Assembly: GCA_002399975.1 (NCBI GenBank)
Contig: DHER01000118.1
Location: forward strand, 38,821-94,544
Direction of reading: 5' to 3'
DNA from: Firmicutes bacterium UBA4845
GTDB lineage: Bacteria > Bacillota > Clostridia > Tissierellales > Sedimentibacteraceae
Length of the DNA: 55,724 nucleotides
Position numbers and translations under genes: made by a program. A model generated the notes under the pieces. That model was not told the origin of the DNA, did no database searches, and worked only from the letters and a program-made list of their open reading frames with translations. Position 1 is the stretch's first letter. Each line of letters begins with the position of its first letter. Positions 24,965-34,373 of the stretch are shown piece by piece.

Positions 24965-25357
24965 ATGAAAAATAAAATTAATAAATATGATATTGGTTTA
25001 ATTTTAATTATAATTGTTATAAATGTTATGATATTGGTTTTCGGGAGCATGAATACCGCAGATAAGGGAAAAAAGATAGCATATGTCTACTCGAACAACC
25101 AATTGGTTGGGGAATATACATTAACTGAAGATTATAAAACAGAATTTAAAGTAGAAAGTGGTTCAGGTTATAATGTAATTCATATAGAAGGTGGTAAGGT
25201 TTGGGTACAAGATGCCTCATGCCCTGATAAGGTTTGTCTTCACCAGGGTAAAATCAGCAGTGACGGCGAATTTATAGCTTGTCTTCCTAACGGGCTGATG
25301 ATAACAATTGTAGATAATGAAAAAAATGAAAATGATTCTGATATTATGACAAAATAG
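24965..25357 (+). CDS. NusG domain II-containing protein
   Basis: The 130-residue product has one N-terminal membrane helix (residues 9-28) and an extracytoplasmic NusG-II domain with the hallmark motif DASCPDKVCLHQGKIS (residues 83-98). The paired cysteines and His suggest redox or metal chemistry, but the function is not established. In many Clostridia this gene precedes a Gx transporter, as here (18 bp gap), suggesting a joint role in quinone/isoprenoid or flavin-linked membrane processes. Confidence 0.88.
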   Translation: MKNKINKYDIGLILIIIVINVMILVFGSMNTADKGKKIAYVYSNNQLVGEYTLTEDYKTEFKVESGSGYNVIHIEGGKVWVQDASCPDKVCLHQGKISSDGEFIACLPNGLMITIVDNEKNENDSDIMTK

Positions 25358-25375
25358 CAAAAGAAAGAGAAAAAC

Positions 25376-25894
25376 ATGAATAAACTGCAAAAATATGTAT
25401 TTTTATCGCTTCTAACTGCAGGGGCTTTGATTTTAAACATTATAGAAGGAATGATCCCTCTGCCTTATATTGCTCCGGGAGCAAAGCTGGGATTGTCCAA
25501 TATCGTAACGCTGTCCGCCATGGTTGTATTTGGATTTAAAGATGCTTTGATGATTGTTGTAATCAGATGCATCCTTTTAATGTTAGTAGCAACTAATCCC
25601 ATAACATTTATTTACAGTATTGTAAGCGGAATTGTGAGCACTATTGTAATGGGCGCAGTATTAAAATATTTTAAAAAATTGAGCTTGATAGGAGTAAGTG
25701 TTTTGGGGGCTATGGCACACAACGCTTCTCAGATAACAGTTGCAGCAATAATTTTTGAGAATGCAAATATGTATTACTATATGCCTATATTATCATTAGT
25801 AAGTATATTTACCGGTTGCTTTGTAGGTTTTGCATCAATTTTTGTAACAGATAATTTAAATAAAACTTTATTGAAGCTTAGGAGAGAGGTTTAA
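25376..25894 (+). CDS. Gx transporter family protein
   Basis: The 172-residue membrane protein belongs to the family once named heptaprenyl diphosphate synthase component I. Visible signatures are IEGMIPLPYIAPGAKLGLSN and AMAHNASQITVAA. About five membrane helices are evident. Relatives resemble ECF-type substrate-binding (S) components, so a transport role is more likely than prenyl synthesis. It sits directly after the NusG-II gene and 1 bp before the DUF4321 gene. Confidence 0.88.
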   Translation: MNKLQKYVFLSLLTAGALILNIIEGMIPLPYIAPGAKLGLSNIVTLSAMVVFGFKDALMIVVIRCILLMLVATNPITFIYSIVSGIVSTIVMGAVLKYFKKLSLIGVSVLGAMAHNASQITVAAIIFENANMYYYMPILSLVSIFTGCFVGFASIFVTDNLNKTLLKLRREV

Positions 25895-25895
25895 T

Positions 25896-26141
25896 ATGAG
25901 AAAGGGCGGAAATTCTATTAACTTGATTCTGATTGTTGTAGTTTCGGCAATTATAGGGACAATCTTAGGCAAAGCTTTCTCAGGATACTTTCCCATATTA
26001 AATTATGGTGATTTCATAGGTTTTGGACCGGCTACTTTGGATTTAAACATTATTTCAATAACATTCGGATTTAGTGCAAATCTTACTGTGGCAGGAATAA
26101 TAGGTATATTGATTGCAATAATAATTTATATGAGATTGTAA
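25896..26141 (+). CDS. DUF4321 small membrane protein
   Basis: The 81-residue protein has two hydrophobic helices (about 8-27 and 60-79) around a conserved LDLNIISITFGFSANLTVAGIIG segment, as in DUF4321. It is regularly found before maf in Firmicutes, as here. A partner role with the Gx transporter or mre system is possible but unproven. An AGGAGAGAG-like site precedes the ATG, which almost touches the preceding stop. Confidence 0.8.
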   Translation: MRKGGNSINLILIVVVSAIIGTILGKAFSGYFPILNYGDFIGFGPATLDLNIISITFGFSANLTVAGIIGILIAIIIYMRL

Positions 26142-26183
26142 ATTTTCAAAAACTTAAAATATTATTAAGGATATTGTGGTATT

Positions 26184-26762
26184 ATGGAAAATATAATTCT
26201 TGCATCAAGTTCACCAAGGCGTATTGAAATGTTAAGAAAATATATAAAGAATATGGTTATTTATCCGCCCGGTGTGGAAGAAACAGTCAATAAAAACGAC
26301 CTGCCCCAAGTAGCTGTTATGAAAATTGCTTTGGGAAAGGCATTAACGGTTCTTGATAAATATAAAGGCACGGGAATTATTATTGCTGCTGATACAATTG
26401 TTTATCTTGACAGAATAATGGGAAAACCCAGAGAATACAATGAAGGTTTTGAAATGTTAAAATCGCTTTCTGGAAAAACTCACAGTGTTTTTACAGGTAT
26501 ATGTATAATTGACAGTAAAGACGGCCGTAAGGTTATTGATTATGAAGAAACTGCTGTCGAATTTAATGAATTGACAGATGATTTTATCAGAAAATACTTA
26601 GATACCGGTGAATATATAGACAAGGCAGGATCATATGGAATACAAGGTTGTGGAGAACTTTTGGTAAAAGGGATTCATGGCTGCTACAACAACGTTAAGG
26701 GTTTACCTCTGTCAAAGCTTAATAGTTTGCTGGTAAAACATTTTAACCAAAGTTTGTTATAA
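26184..26762 (+). CDS. maf: Maf-family nucleotide pyrophosphatase
   Basis: Maf proteins hydrolyse non-canonical or excess nucleoside triphosphates (dTTP/UTP type). The 192-residue product has ILASSSPRR at the N-terminus, IIAADTIVYLD with the catalytic Asp, KPREYNEGFEML, SGKTHSVFTGI and YIDKAGSYGIQGCG at the expected positions. The maf-radC-mreBCD order is a standard Firmicute arrangement. Confidence 0.94.
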   Translation: MENIILASSSPRRIEMLRKYIKNMVIYPPGVEETVNKNDLPQVAVMKIALGKALTVLDKYKGTGIIIAADTIVYLDRIMGKPREYNEGFEMLKSLSGKTHSVFTGICIIDSKDGRKVIDYEETAVEFNELTDDFIRKYLDTGEYIDKAGSYGIQGCGELLVKGIHGCYNNVKGLPLSKLNSLLVKHFNQSLL

Positions 26763-26791
26763 GTCTTAAATATTGCATATTGGAGGGAAAA

Positions 26792-27481
26792 ATGGACAAT
26801 ACTAATTATACTATAAAATCAATTCCGGCAGATGACAGGCCTCAGGAAAAACTGCTTAAATATGGCGCTAATTATTTGTCTAATTCTGAACTCATTGCGG
26901 TAATTCTAAGGACGGGAAACAGAGAAGAGAATGTTGTAATGTTGGCACAGAGAATATTAAATGAGGATGGAAAAGGTCTAAGAAATATAGCGGAGGGAAC
27001 AGTAGAAAAATTTAAATTATTCAAAGGAATAAACGATGTAAAAGCAGCACAACTTGTGGCTGTTGCAGAATTGAGTAAAAGGATCAGTACATTAAAAATT
27101 GAAAAAATAAAAATTTCCTCTCCAAGTGATGCGGCAGTTGTTTTGATGGAGGAAATGCGATATTATAAAAAAGAATATTTCAAAATTATTCTCTTGGATA
27201 CTAAAAACAACATAAAAAAAGTTTCTAATATTTCTGTGGGAAGCCTGAACTCCTCCATTGTTCATCCAAGGGAAGTGTTTTCTGAAGCTGTTGTTAATTC
27301 AGCCTCTTCTATAATTCTTGTTCATAATCACCCCAGTGGGGAAACAGAACCCAGCCGCGAAGATATTGCATTGACAAACAGGCTTGACGAATGCGGAAAA
27401 ATATTGGGTATAAGGATATTAGATCATATAATAATAGGTGATGGCGTGTTTTACAGCTTTAAGGAGGAAGGGTTATTATAA
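26792..27481 (+). CDS. radC: RadC/JAMM-domain protein
   Basis: The 229-residue protein has an N-terminal helix-hairpin-helix region and a C-terminal JAMM metalloprotease-like domain with VHNHPSGETEPSREDIALT. This supplies the HxH...D zinc ligands, with a Glu upstream. The family's function is unsettled despite the name. The ATG at 26792 was chosen because GGAGGG lies just upstream, within the longer TTG-started frame. Confidence 0.93.
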   Translation: MDNTNYTIKSIPADDRPQEKLLKYGANYLSNSELIAVILRTGNREENVVMLAQRILNEDGKGLRNIAEGTVEKFKLFKGINDVKAAQLVAVAELSKRISTLKIEKIKISSPSDAAVVLMEEMRYYKKEYFKIILLDTKNNIKKVSNISVGSLNSSIVHPREVFSEAVVNSASSIILVHNHPSGETEPSREDIALTNRLDECGKILGIRILDHIIIGDGVFYSFKEEGLL

Positions 27482-27504
27482 TCGACTATGAAAGGAATTA
27501 AAAT

Positions 27505-28626
27505 ATGTGGTTTTTTGATTTATTTACACAAAAAATAGGAATAGATTTAGGAACATCAAATACATTGGTATATGTAAGCAATAATGGAATAACCGTGAAT
27601 GAACCGTCTGTAGTGGCTATAAGAATAAGATCAAATGAGGTTTGTGCTGTAGGACAGGACGCTAAGTTAATGCTCGATAGGACGCCGAAGGCCATTAAAG
27701 CCATAAGGCCATTGCAAAATGGGGTTATCGCAGATTTTGATGTTACAAGAGCAATGGTTAAATATTTTATAGACAAGTCATTGAACAAAAGAAAGTTTGT
27801 AAAATCTGATGTTGTAATTTGTGTACCTGTAGGGGTTACTTCCATTGAGAAAAGAGCTGTTGAAGAGGTAGCCTATGACTCAGGTGCAAGAAGGGTCAAG
27901 CTTGTAGAAGAACCCATGGCCGCGGCAATAGGGGCAAATATAGATGTTGACAAACCCGTCGGGAACATGATAGTTGATATAGGTGGAGGAACAACAGAAA
28001 TAGCGGTTATTTCATTAGGAGGCATTGTTACCTCTGATTCTCTCAGGATAGCCGGGGATGATATGGATGTCAGTGTTAAAGACTATATAAAATCCAAATA
28101 TAAAATGGAAATAGGCCTGGTTACTGCAGAAAAAATTAAAACTACAATAGGTAATGCAAGCAAGGAATTTTATGATATAAATCATCATACCAAAATTGAA
28201 AAAAATGATAATGAAAAAGACGGAAAAGACGAAAAGGGTAATGATGATAAAGAAAATGAAGGAAAAAAAGAAGTTGATGAATATAAAAAAGACGAGCAGG
28301 AATATCCTGAACAAATGCAAATAAGAGGAAGGGATATTGTTTCAGGTCTTCCATTAAATATTATCGTGACAAACGACGAAATAAGAGAAGCAATAATGGA
28401 GACGATTAGTAGTATTTTAAGTGCTATTAAAAGAGTTTTGGAAAAAACACCTCCCGAATTGTCTTCTGATATTTACTCAAACGGAATTTATTTGACCGGA
28501 GGAGGGGCTTTGCTCAAAGGTCTGGATATGTTTATTGAAAAAGAAACAGGGCTTAAAGTATTTATAGCAGAAAAACCGTTGGACAGTGTTGTTTTGGGCG
28601 CGGGAAAAATATGTGAAACTATGTAG
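27505..28626 (+). CDS. mreB: Rod shape-determining protein MreB, with charged insertion
   Basis: MreB is the bacterial actin that directs lateral wall synthesis. Actin-fold ATP motifs are visible: GIDLGTSNTLVYV (residues 12-24), VVICVPVG, IVDIGGGTTEIAVIS (156-170), and GGGALLKGLD. Between IGNASKEF (216-222) and MQIRGRDIVSGLP (271-283) lies an extra Lys/Asp/Glu-rich segment of about 40 residues; ordinary MreB has only about 15 residues there. This gives 373 residues instead of about 340. mreC and mreD follow. Confidence 0.95.
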   Translation: MWFFDLFTQKIGIDLGTSNTLVYVSNNGITVNEPSVVAIRIRSNEVCAVGQDAKLMLDRTPKAIKAIRPLQNGVIADFDVTRAMVKYFIDKSLNKRKFVKSDVVICVPVGVTSIEKRAVEEVAYDSGARRVKLVEEPMAAAIGANIDVDKPVGNMIVDIGGGTTEIAVISLGGIVTSDSLRIAGDDMDVSVKDYIKSKYKMEIGLVTAEKIKTTIGNASKEFYDINHHTKIEKNDNEKDGKDEKGNDDKENEGKKEVDEYKKDEQEYPEQMQIRGRDIVSGLPLNIIVTNDEIREAIMETISSILSAIKRVLEKTPPELSSDIYSNGIYLTGGGALLKGLDMFIEKETGLKVFIAEKPLDSVVLGAGKICETM

Positions 28627-28636
28627 TGGTGGACAA

Positions 28637-29476
28637 ATGGATTTTCTTAAAAAGCATTTTACAAGAATATTGTTTGTGTTTACAATTTTTATACTGATTA
28701 TATTAATCGGGTTATCTTCTATTGGCAGAGCTCAAGGAATTGATTTGGGATTTTTTGGAAGCGCCGTTGCTGGTTTCCAAAAAATTACATTTAATACCGG
28801 GCAGACACTGACAAATTCATTTTATTCTGTAAGGGATATAGTCCGGATGCGTGAAGAAAACAACATGCTTACGGACAAAGTTTATGAACTTCAGGAGCAG
28901 GTGAGGGTATTAGAGAATGTTGTAAATAAATCAGAAGCACTGGAAAAAGAATATGAGATGAAAAAGAACCTTGATTATGAATATGTAGTTGGACAAGTAA
29001 TTGCACTTGACGATTCAAATTGGTTTAGCAGATTGACAATAGATAAAGGCGAAAATGATGGCTTGAAAAAAAATGATATTGTAATAAGTGCTGTTAAATC
29101 CAATGAAGGAGTTGTTCAAATAGGCCTTGTAGGTGTTGTTACAGAAACTTCTGCCGATTGGTCAAAAGTTATTACAATGCTTGATGAAAACTGTAAAATA
29201 AGTTTTAGGGATATTGACAACGACGAAAGCGGAATACTGCAAGGTGGTATTGACGGCGTAATAACCGGCTACTTTTTTAACAGCAAGGCAGAAGCAAAAG
29301 CAGGAGATTCACTGTTGACGTCAGGTATGGGAGAAATTTTTATGCCGGATATTTATATAGGCGATGTTAAAGAAATTGTGGCTACAACTGACGCATCATC
29401 TCAAAAAATTGTTGTGGAGCCTTCAGTTGAATTTACGAAACTCAATAGAGTATTTGTTCTGAAGGTTGCTAAATGA
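28637..29476 (+). CDS. mreC: Rod shape-determining protein MreC
   Basis: The 279-residue product has an N-terminal membrane helix (about residues 11-30), a coiled coil (about 65-110) and the MreC beta domains, including WFSRLTIDKGENDGLKKND and VTGYFFNSKAEAKAGDSLLTSGMG-type segments. MreC links MreB to PBP2 outside the membrane. The ATG at 28637, just after a GTGGTGG site at the mreB stop, was chosen over an upstream in-frame start within mreB. Confidence 0.93.
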   Translation: MDFLKKHFTRILFVFTIFILIILIGLSSIGRAQGIDLGFFGSAVAGFQKITFNTGQTLTNSFYSVRDIVRMREENNMLTDKVYELQEQVRVLENVVNKSEALEKEYEMKKNLDYEYVVGQVIALDDSNWFSRLTIDKGENDGLKKNDIVISAVKSNEGVVQIGLVGVVTETSADWSKVITMLDENCKISFRDIDNDESGILQGGIDGVITGYFFNSKAEAKAGDSLLTSGMGEIFMPDIYIGDVKEIVATTDASSQKIVVEPSVEFTKLNRVFVLKVAK

Positions 29477-29500
29477 AATGATATGAAAGGTAGTAATTAA

Positions 29501-29992
29501 ATGAAAAAATTCAGTTTAATGGCTGCTCTTATTGTTATAGGTTTTATTGTTCAAACATCTCTGCTTAGTTTTTTTAATATATTTGGAGTTGTTCCCAATC
29601 TTTCATTAGTTCTATTGGTTATTTTTTCAATGATGTCGAACGGTATAACAGGTGGCATATTAGGTATTATAACAGGAGCAATGTATGATGCAATGATTTA
29701 TGATGTATTTGGTGTTTACATACTTGTATATTTTTTAATAGGTTCCATAATCGGAACATATACCGGGGATATTCTAAAAGAGAATTATACTGCATACATG
29801 GCTGTATCTGCAATATCCACAGTTTGTATGCACTTTCTTTTGTATTTAATATTGTTTTTTCTGAGATTTCGCGTAGAAAATGCAATTAATATTGTAAAAA
29901 GTATTCTTCTTGAAATTATATTAAATACTGTGTTGATTATTTTTGTACATAAATTAATAATTATAATATTTAATAAATTAGATGTTAAATAG
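29501..29992 (+). CDS. mreD: Rod shape-determining protein MreD
   Basis: The 163-residue protein is almost all membrane helices (about five). It has MreD features: N-terminal VIGFIVQTSLLSFFNIFGVVPNL, and the middle GGILGIITGAMYDAMIYDVFGVY. It works with MreC and PBP2/RodA in elongation. It follows mreC by 24 bp and is followed by the PBP2 gene after 18 bp. Confidence 0.9.
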   Translation: MKKFSLMAALIVIGFIVQTSLLSFFNIFGVVPNLSLVLLVIFSMMSNGITGGILGIITGAMYDAMIYDVFGVYILVYFLIGSIIGTYTGDILKENYTAYMAVSAISTVCMHFLLYLILFFLRFRVENAINIVKSILLEIILNTVLIIFVHKLIIIIFNKLDVK

Positions 29993-30010
29993 CTTAAGAG
30001 GTGGGCTAAT

Positions 30011-33000
30011 TTGAATTTACAGAAGTTTTTTAAAAACAGGTACAATATTTTATATTTGATTATGGCATTAGTACTTTGTGTATTAGGTTTCAGGATGGCT
30101 GTTCTCACCATAGTTGAAGGGGAAGAATACAGGGCTGTTGCAGATGTAAAAAGGATAAAAGATATTCCTGTTAAAGCTCCCAGGGGAAAAATACTTGACA
30201 GAAACGGTGTGATTATGGCGGACAACGTATCAAGCTTTACTGTGCAAATGTACACTGATGAAATTGAACCGGAAAAATTCAATGAAATTTCATATGATTT
30301 ATCTAAAATACTGGATGAAAACAATGAAAAGCCTATTGATGAATTTCCTATTGAACTTGATACTTTTGATTATATCGATGAAGACTTGGAAAAGGCATAT
30401 ACAGTTCCTGAAACCGAGAATGTGTCATCTGATGAGGAAGAAACAGTTTCATATGAGACAGCAGAAGAAAAAGTAATAAAGATTGTAAGTGAAAACATTA
30501 ATGAATGGCTGAATTTCAATACTTCAATGTATGGAGAAACATTCAGTCCCAAGGAAAGAGTTTTGGACATTATTTCAAGGGACATTAATGTTCCCATAAA
30601 ATTGGAAAATGGTAAATTTATATATTCTACTCTAAGTGACGAAAAAGATTTAGAAAATGAGAACTTGGATGAATACAACAGAGAAAATGTGGGACAGGAT
30701 CAGTTAAATACACATGGCTTGAAAGATGGAGAAACTGACGGAGAGAACCCAATAAAAAAATGGCTTGAGGAAAATGAGATAAATGAAAGTTTGACTGCAG
30801 ATCAGGTTGTGGAGCATCTGTTGGTGGGAAACAGCAAGTATCTTACAAGTTTGTTTTCAAATTCTAAAATTAGAAAGCATTCATATGATTTTATAGTTTC
30901 AAAAGGCCTCAATTCAAATATTAAATTGTCGGGATATTGTTTTGTTCAGGACGAGTATTTTAAGAATATAAAAAGAAATTTAAATTTAAACCACGAGGAG
31001 ATAACTTCTACCACTTCAGCCAAGGATGATTTTGTTATGTTAACTATTAAATACTCTCTTGACAGCCTGCTTCAGACTGTATATGAATCAGATAGAGGAA
31101 AGGTAATACCGGGGGAAATTTTAATAGAAAAACTAAAGGAAATATATTCCGATTTACCTGTTAGATTTATTGAAAAAGAAGGAATGGAAGCAGGTTCATT
31201 CGAGTATACCGATGACGACCTTAAGGCAAAATATTTGAACCAATATAACTTGGAGCAGAATACGGGGGCATATGATTTTATTAAACAGTTGTCATTTAAA
31301 AATTTTTACGTGCTTCATGACTTGATAACGGATGATAATATTAAATATTATGCTCAAACAGAATTGCTTAAGCATGAAAATCCTTCTATTTCCATTGACG
31401 AATGGGAATACACTCCCATTCGCGACAAAAAAAACTGGATTGAGAAAAATGTAAAAGCAAAAGAAAATGTTCTTGACTATTCAGCCGAAGAAGTTTTTGC
31501 AATGCTCAGAGATACTCTTAAAATATCTTCGGATATAAATGATTATGATATGAGAAATATGATGGTTATACGTGAAAGGTACAATAAAACAAGTTATTTA
31601 TCATACCATCCTGTAGATGTGTGCTACAGTATATCTGAAAAATCCGTAGCAATGATTTCAGAGCGTTCTTATGAACTTAACGGAATAAATGTAGAAACGG
31701 AACCATTTAGGTATTACCCTCAAGGTGAGACTGCTGCTCACGCAATAGGCTACTTGGGGAAAATAGCACAGGATTATGAAATACAGCAATATGTTAAAGA
31801 AAAGGGGTACAGCCCTGATGATATAATAGGGAAGACAGGCTTAGAAGAGAAATTCGAAGATTATTTAAGGGGAGAAAAGGGAAAGAAAACTGTAGAGGTC
31901 AATAATATGGGAAAGACCATAAGATCAGTTTCAGGCCAGGCGCCGGTTCCCGGAGACAACTTGTATTTCACTATTGATTCAAGATTGCAGAAGGCTGCTG
32001 AAAAGGCTCTGAAAAAGGGTTTGGAACAAATACAAATTGGAGGTAAATTCGAAAGTGAATGGGGTAATTTCACATTTAGGGACAGATATAAAAATGCCAA
32101 ATCAGGTGCATTGGTTGCATTAGATGTTAAAACAGGAGAAGTTTTGGCAATGGCAAATTATCCCTCCTACGATTTGAATATGTTTTCTACAGGTATATCT
32201 CAAGAAGACTGGAACAGTTTGCTCAGTGATTCTAAAAGCCCTCTGGCTCCAAGGCCCCTTTATAATATTGCCATGTTATCTGCCATACAACCAGGTTCTA
32301 CATTTAAGATGATTACGGCATTGGCTGCTCTTGAAAAAGGCGTCGACCCAAATACCCAGGTATACTGTGCCGGAACTATGGAAGTAGGTGACAGGCCTTT
32401 TAATTGCTGGATTTACAATATGTTCGGAGGCTCTCACGGTTATGAGAACATGTATCAGGCAATAATGCATTCGTGCAATTTTTATTTTTATACAACTATG
32501 CTGGGCGAAAATCTTGCCACCCATCAGCGTCATACTGTAAAGGTTGATCCTGAAGATGTAATAGAAATGGCAAAAAAATTTGGACTTGACTCAAAAACGG
32601 GTATTGAGATTGATATTCCTCAGGAAAATTCAGGAGGAGTTCCGAGCATAGAAGGTAAAAAAGGGGATATAAAAGTATATCTTAGAATGTTTCTCGAAGC
32701 CAATATAGAAAAATACCTGGAAGAAGGATATACTATTGATGCTGGAATGAAAAACGAAATAATTGAGGAAATAGTAAGCTGGGTGGATAGGGAAAAACCA
32801 ATGACCAGGGGAGAAGTTTACGACGGTTTGAAATCTTTAAGGCTGAACCCTGAAAAGACGAATGATTACAATGTTCCGCTGTTCGATACAATTAAATATT
32901 CCTATCTTGGGCAGGCTTCCTGGAGTGCAGGTGATAGTTTAAATATGGCAATAGGTCAGGGAAGCAATGCTTATACCGCATTGCAGATGGCAAACTATGT

Positions 33001-33439
33001 GGCGACAATAGCAAACGGAGGATACAAGCATAATGTAAGTATAGTCAAGGATGTCACGACTTATGACGGAAAAGAAACTGATTATAAGCCGGTTAGGGAG
33101 TCTGAAAGAGTGGAACTTTCCGACTATAACTATTTAAATGTTGTAAAAGAAGGTATGAGGCTTGTGTCACTTGACGACAGTGCAAGGCCATATTCTAATT
33201 TTCCTGTAGTAGTTGGAAGCAAGACAGGTACTGCTCAGAATCAAGGTACAAATCCGGATACAGGGAAACCATATGACGATTTCGCTTGGTATTTGGCATT
33301 CGCACCTTTCGATGATCCTCAGATTGCCGTAGCATGTGTGTTGTTTGAAGGTGGATCAGGACGTTATCCAACTCCAATAGTCAGGGAAGTAATAGGCGAA
33401 TATTTGAAAATGTACAGTGGATCAACAACAGATCAATAA
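30011..33439 (+). CDS. mrdA: Penicillin-binding protein 2 (elongation transpeptidase), very large
   Basis: This class B PBP cross-links peptidoglycan in the Mre complex. It starts at TTG 30011, 5-6 bp after AGGTGGG, with a membrane helix near residues 14-33. The dimerisation region contains PRGKILDRNGVIMADN. Transpeptidase motifs are Ser763-Thr-Phe-Lys766, Ser821-Cys-Asn823 and Lys1071-Thr-Gly1073. It has 1142 residues against the usual 600-750. There is a large insertion after the N-terminal dimerisation motif (about 100-530) and a smaller one of about 80-90 residues between the SxN and KTG motifs. Its place after mreD supports MrdA rather than FtsI. Confidence 0.92.
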   Translation: MNLQKFFKNRYNILYLIMALVLCVLGFRMAVLTIVEGEEYRAVADVKRIKDIPVKAPRGKILDRNGVIMADNVSSFTVQMYTDEIEPEKFNEISYDLSKILDENNEKPIDEFPIELDTFDYIDEDLEKAYTVPETENVSSDEEETVSYETAEEKVIKIVSENINEWLNFNTSMYGETFSPKERVLDIISRDINVPIKLENGKFIYSTLSDEKDLENENLDEYNRENVGQDQLNTHGLKDGETDGENPIKKWLEENEINESLTADQVVEHLLVGNSKYLTSLFSNSKIRKHSYDFIVSKGLNSNIKLSGYCFVQDEYFKNIKRNLNLNHEEITSTTSAKDDFVMLTIKYSLDSLLQTVYESDRGKVIPGEILIEKLKEIYSDLPVRFIEKEGMEAGSFEYTDDDLKAKYLNQYNLEQNTGAYDFIKQLSFKNFYVLHDLITDDNIKYYAQTELLKHENPSISIDEWEYTPIRDKKNWIEKNVKAKENVLDYSAEEVFAMLRDTLKISSDINDYDMRNMMVIRERYNKTSYLSYHPVDVCYSISEKSVAMISERSYELNGINVETEPFRYYPQGETAAHAIGYLGKIAQDYEIQQYVKEKGYSPDDIIGKTGLEEKFEDYLRGEKGKKTVEVNNMGKTIRSVSGQAPVPGDNLYFTIDSRLQKAAEKALKKGLEQIQIGGKFESEWGNFTFRDRYKNAKSGALVALDVKTGEVLAMANYPSYDLNMFSTGISQEDWNSLLSDSKSPLAPRPLYNIAMLSAIQPGSTFKMITALAALEKGVDPNTQVYCAGTMEVGDRPFNCWIYNMFGGSHGYENMYQAIMHSCNFYFYTTMLGENLATHQRHTVKVDPEDVIEMAKKFGLDSKTGIEIDIPQENSGGVPSIEGKKGDIKVYLRMFLEANIEKYLEEGYTIDAGMKNEIIEEIVSWVDREKPMTRGEVYDGLKSLRLNPEKTNDYNVPLFDTIKYSYLGQASWSAGDSLNMAIGQGSNAYTALQMANYVATIANGGYKHNVSIVKDVTTYDGKETDYKPVRESERVELSDYNYLNVVKEGMRLVSLDDSARPYSNFPVVVGSKTGTAQNQGTNPDTGKPYDDFAWYLAFAPFDDPQIAVACVLFEGGSGRYPTPIVREVIGEYLKMYSGSTTDQ

Positions 33440-33534
33440 AAGGTTGTGAGATTGACAGTCAACTACAGCTGAAAGATTATAGCCGTCAATGATTATCATC
33501 TGCTTAATTAAGTTTTTAAAGGAGGCAATCAATT

Positions 33535-34236
33535 ATGGGAAAGGCAGTATTAATAGGTTCACATAAAAATGAAATTGGAAAGACAATTATTTGTATTAAA
33601 ATGGGAGTAAATTTGTCGGAAAACGGAAAGAAAGTGCTCCTTATTGACTTGTCTGAAGGTAAAAATAAAATGTCCGCATATTTAAACGTCAACGAAGATA
33701 TTATCTATGACATTAAGGATGTTTTGGATTCAACTTGTTCGCCGGAACAGGCGATAATTGATATAAACGAAAATTTGTTTCTGCTGCCCTGCCCGAGAGT
33801 TGCCGGTAAACTAGGCAGCATAAAAATGGAGGAATTTGATAAATTAATCAATGAAGTGAAGGATATATATGATGTAATTATTACAGATATAGATAAAATA
33901 TCATCAAGCTATATTGATTTTAATTTAATTGACAATATAATTTCAATAAATTGCAATGATTTTTCATGCATAAAGGAGCTTAACCGTGACAAGCATATAG
34001 CCGAAAAATTTAATGTTGAAATTATTTCGGTATTAAATAAATATGACAGGAAAAATGCAAAAAAAGGAATAATGCTGAATATTAAAGAAGTTGAAAAAAT
34101 GACTGAAATGGAAATGAATGTAGTTATTGATGAAAATACCAAATATTCAGGTGTTGATTACGATTTTTTATTTAGCAATGAAGATGATACGTTTAATAAA
34201 GCAATAAAATCTTTATCGGAAAAATTATTACAATAA
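33535..34236 (+). CDS. MinD/ParA-like ATPase, divergent
   Basis: The 233-residue protein has a P-loop-like start KAVLIGSHKNEIGKTIICIKMG, where MinD has KGGVGKTT. A deviant Walker A' lysine (Lys11 region) is replaced in this pattern, though GKT remains. LLIDLSEGKNK and YDVIITDIDKI match Walker A'/B strands. The C-terminal amphipathic membrane helix typical of MinD is not obvious. In many Clostridia minC-minD follow the mre/PBP2 genes; here only this ATPase remains, with no minC or minE. Role uncertain; it starts at ATG after AAAGGAGG. Confidence 0.7.
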   Translation: MGKAVLIGSHKNEIGKTIICIKMGVNLSENGKKVLLIDLSEGKNKMSAYLNVNEDIIYDIKDVLDSTCSPEQAIIDINENLFLLPCPRVAGKLGSIKMEEFDKLINEVKDIYDVIITDIDKISSSYIDFNLIDNIISINCNDFSCIKELNRDKHIAEKFNVEIISVLNKYDRKNAKKGIMLNIKEVEKMTEMEMNVVIDENTKYSGVDYDFLFSNEDDTFNKAIKSLSEKLLQ

Positions 34237-34249
34237 ATTCAATTTATAT

Positions 34250-34276
34250 TTGATAAAGCTAATTATTTTGTATAAT
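34250..34276 (+). promoter_or_regulatory. Possible promoter for spoIVFA-spoIVFB
   Basis: TTGATA (34250-34255) and TATAAT (34271-34276) are 15 bp apart, in the 137-bp gap before the SpoIVFA-like gene. The spacing is short, so it is only a candidate. A sporulation sigma-factor site was not recognised. Confidence 0.4.
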
Positions 34277-34373
34277 ATTGCCTTAAATATACACCGCCTT
34301 CAAAATAATGATTTTTATAATCTTGGAATAAAGCTTGTAACATTTAATAAAATGTATTGAAGGGGTGGGAGAA

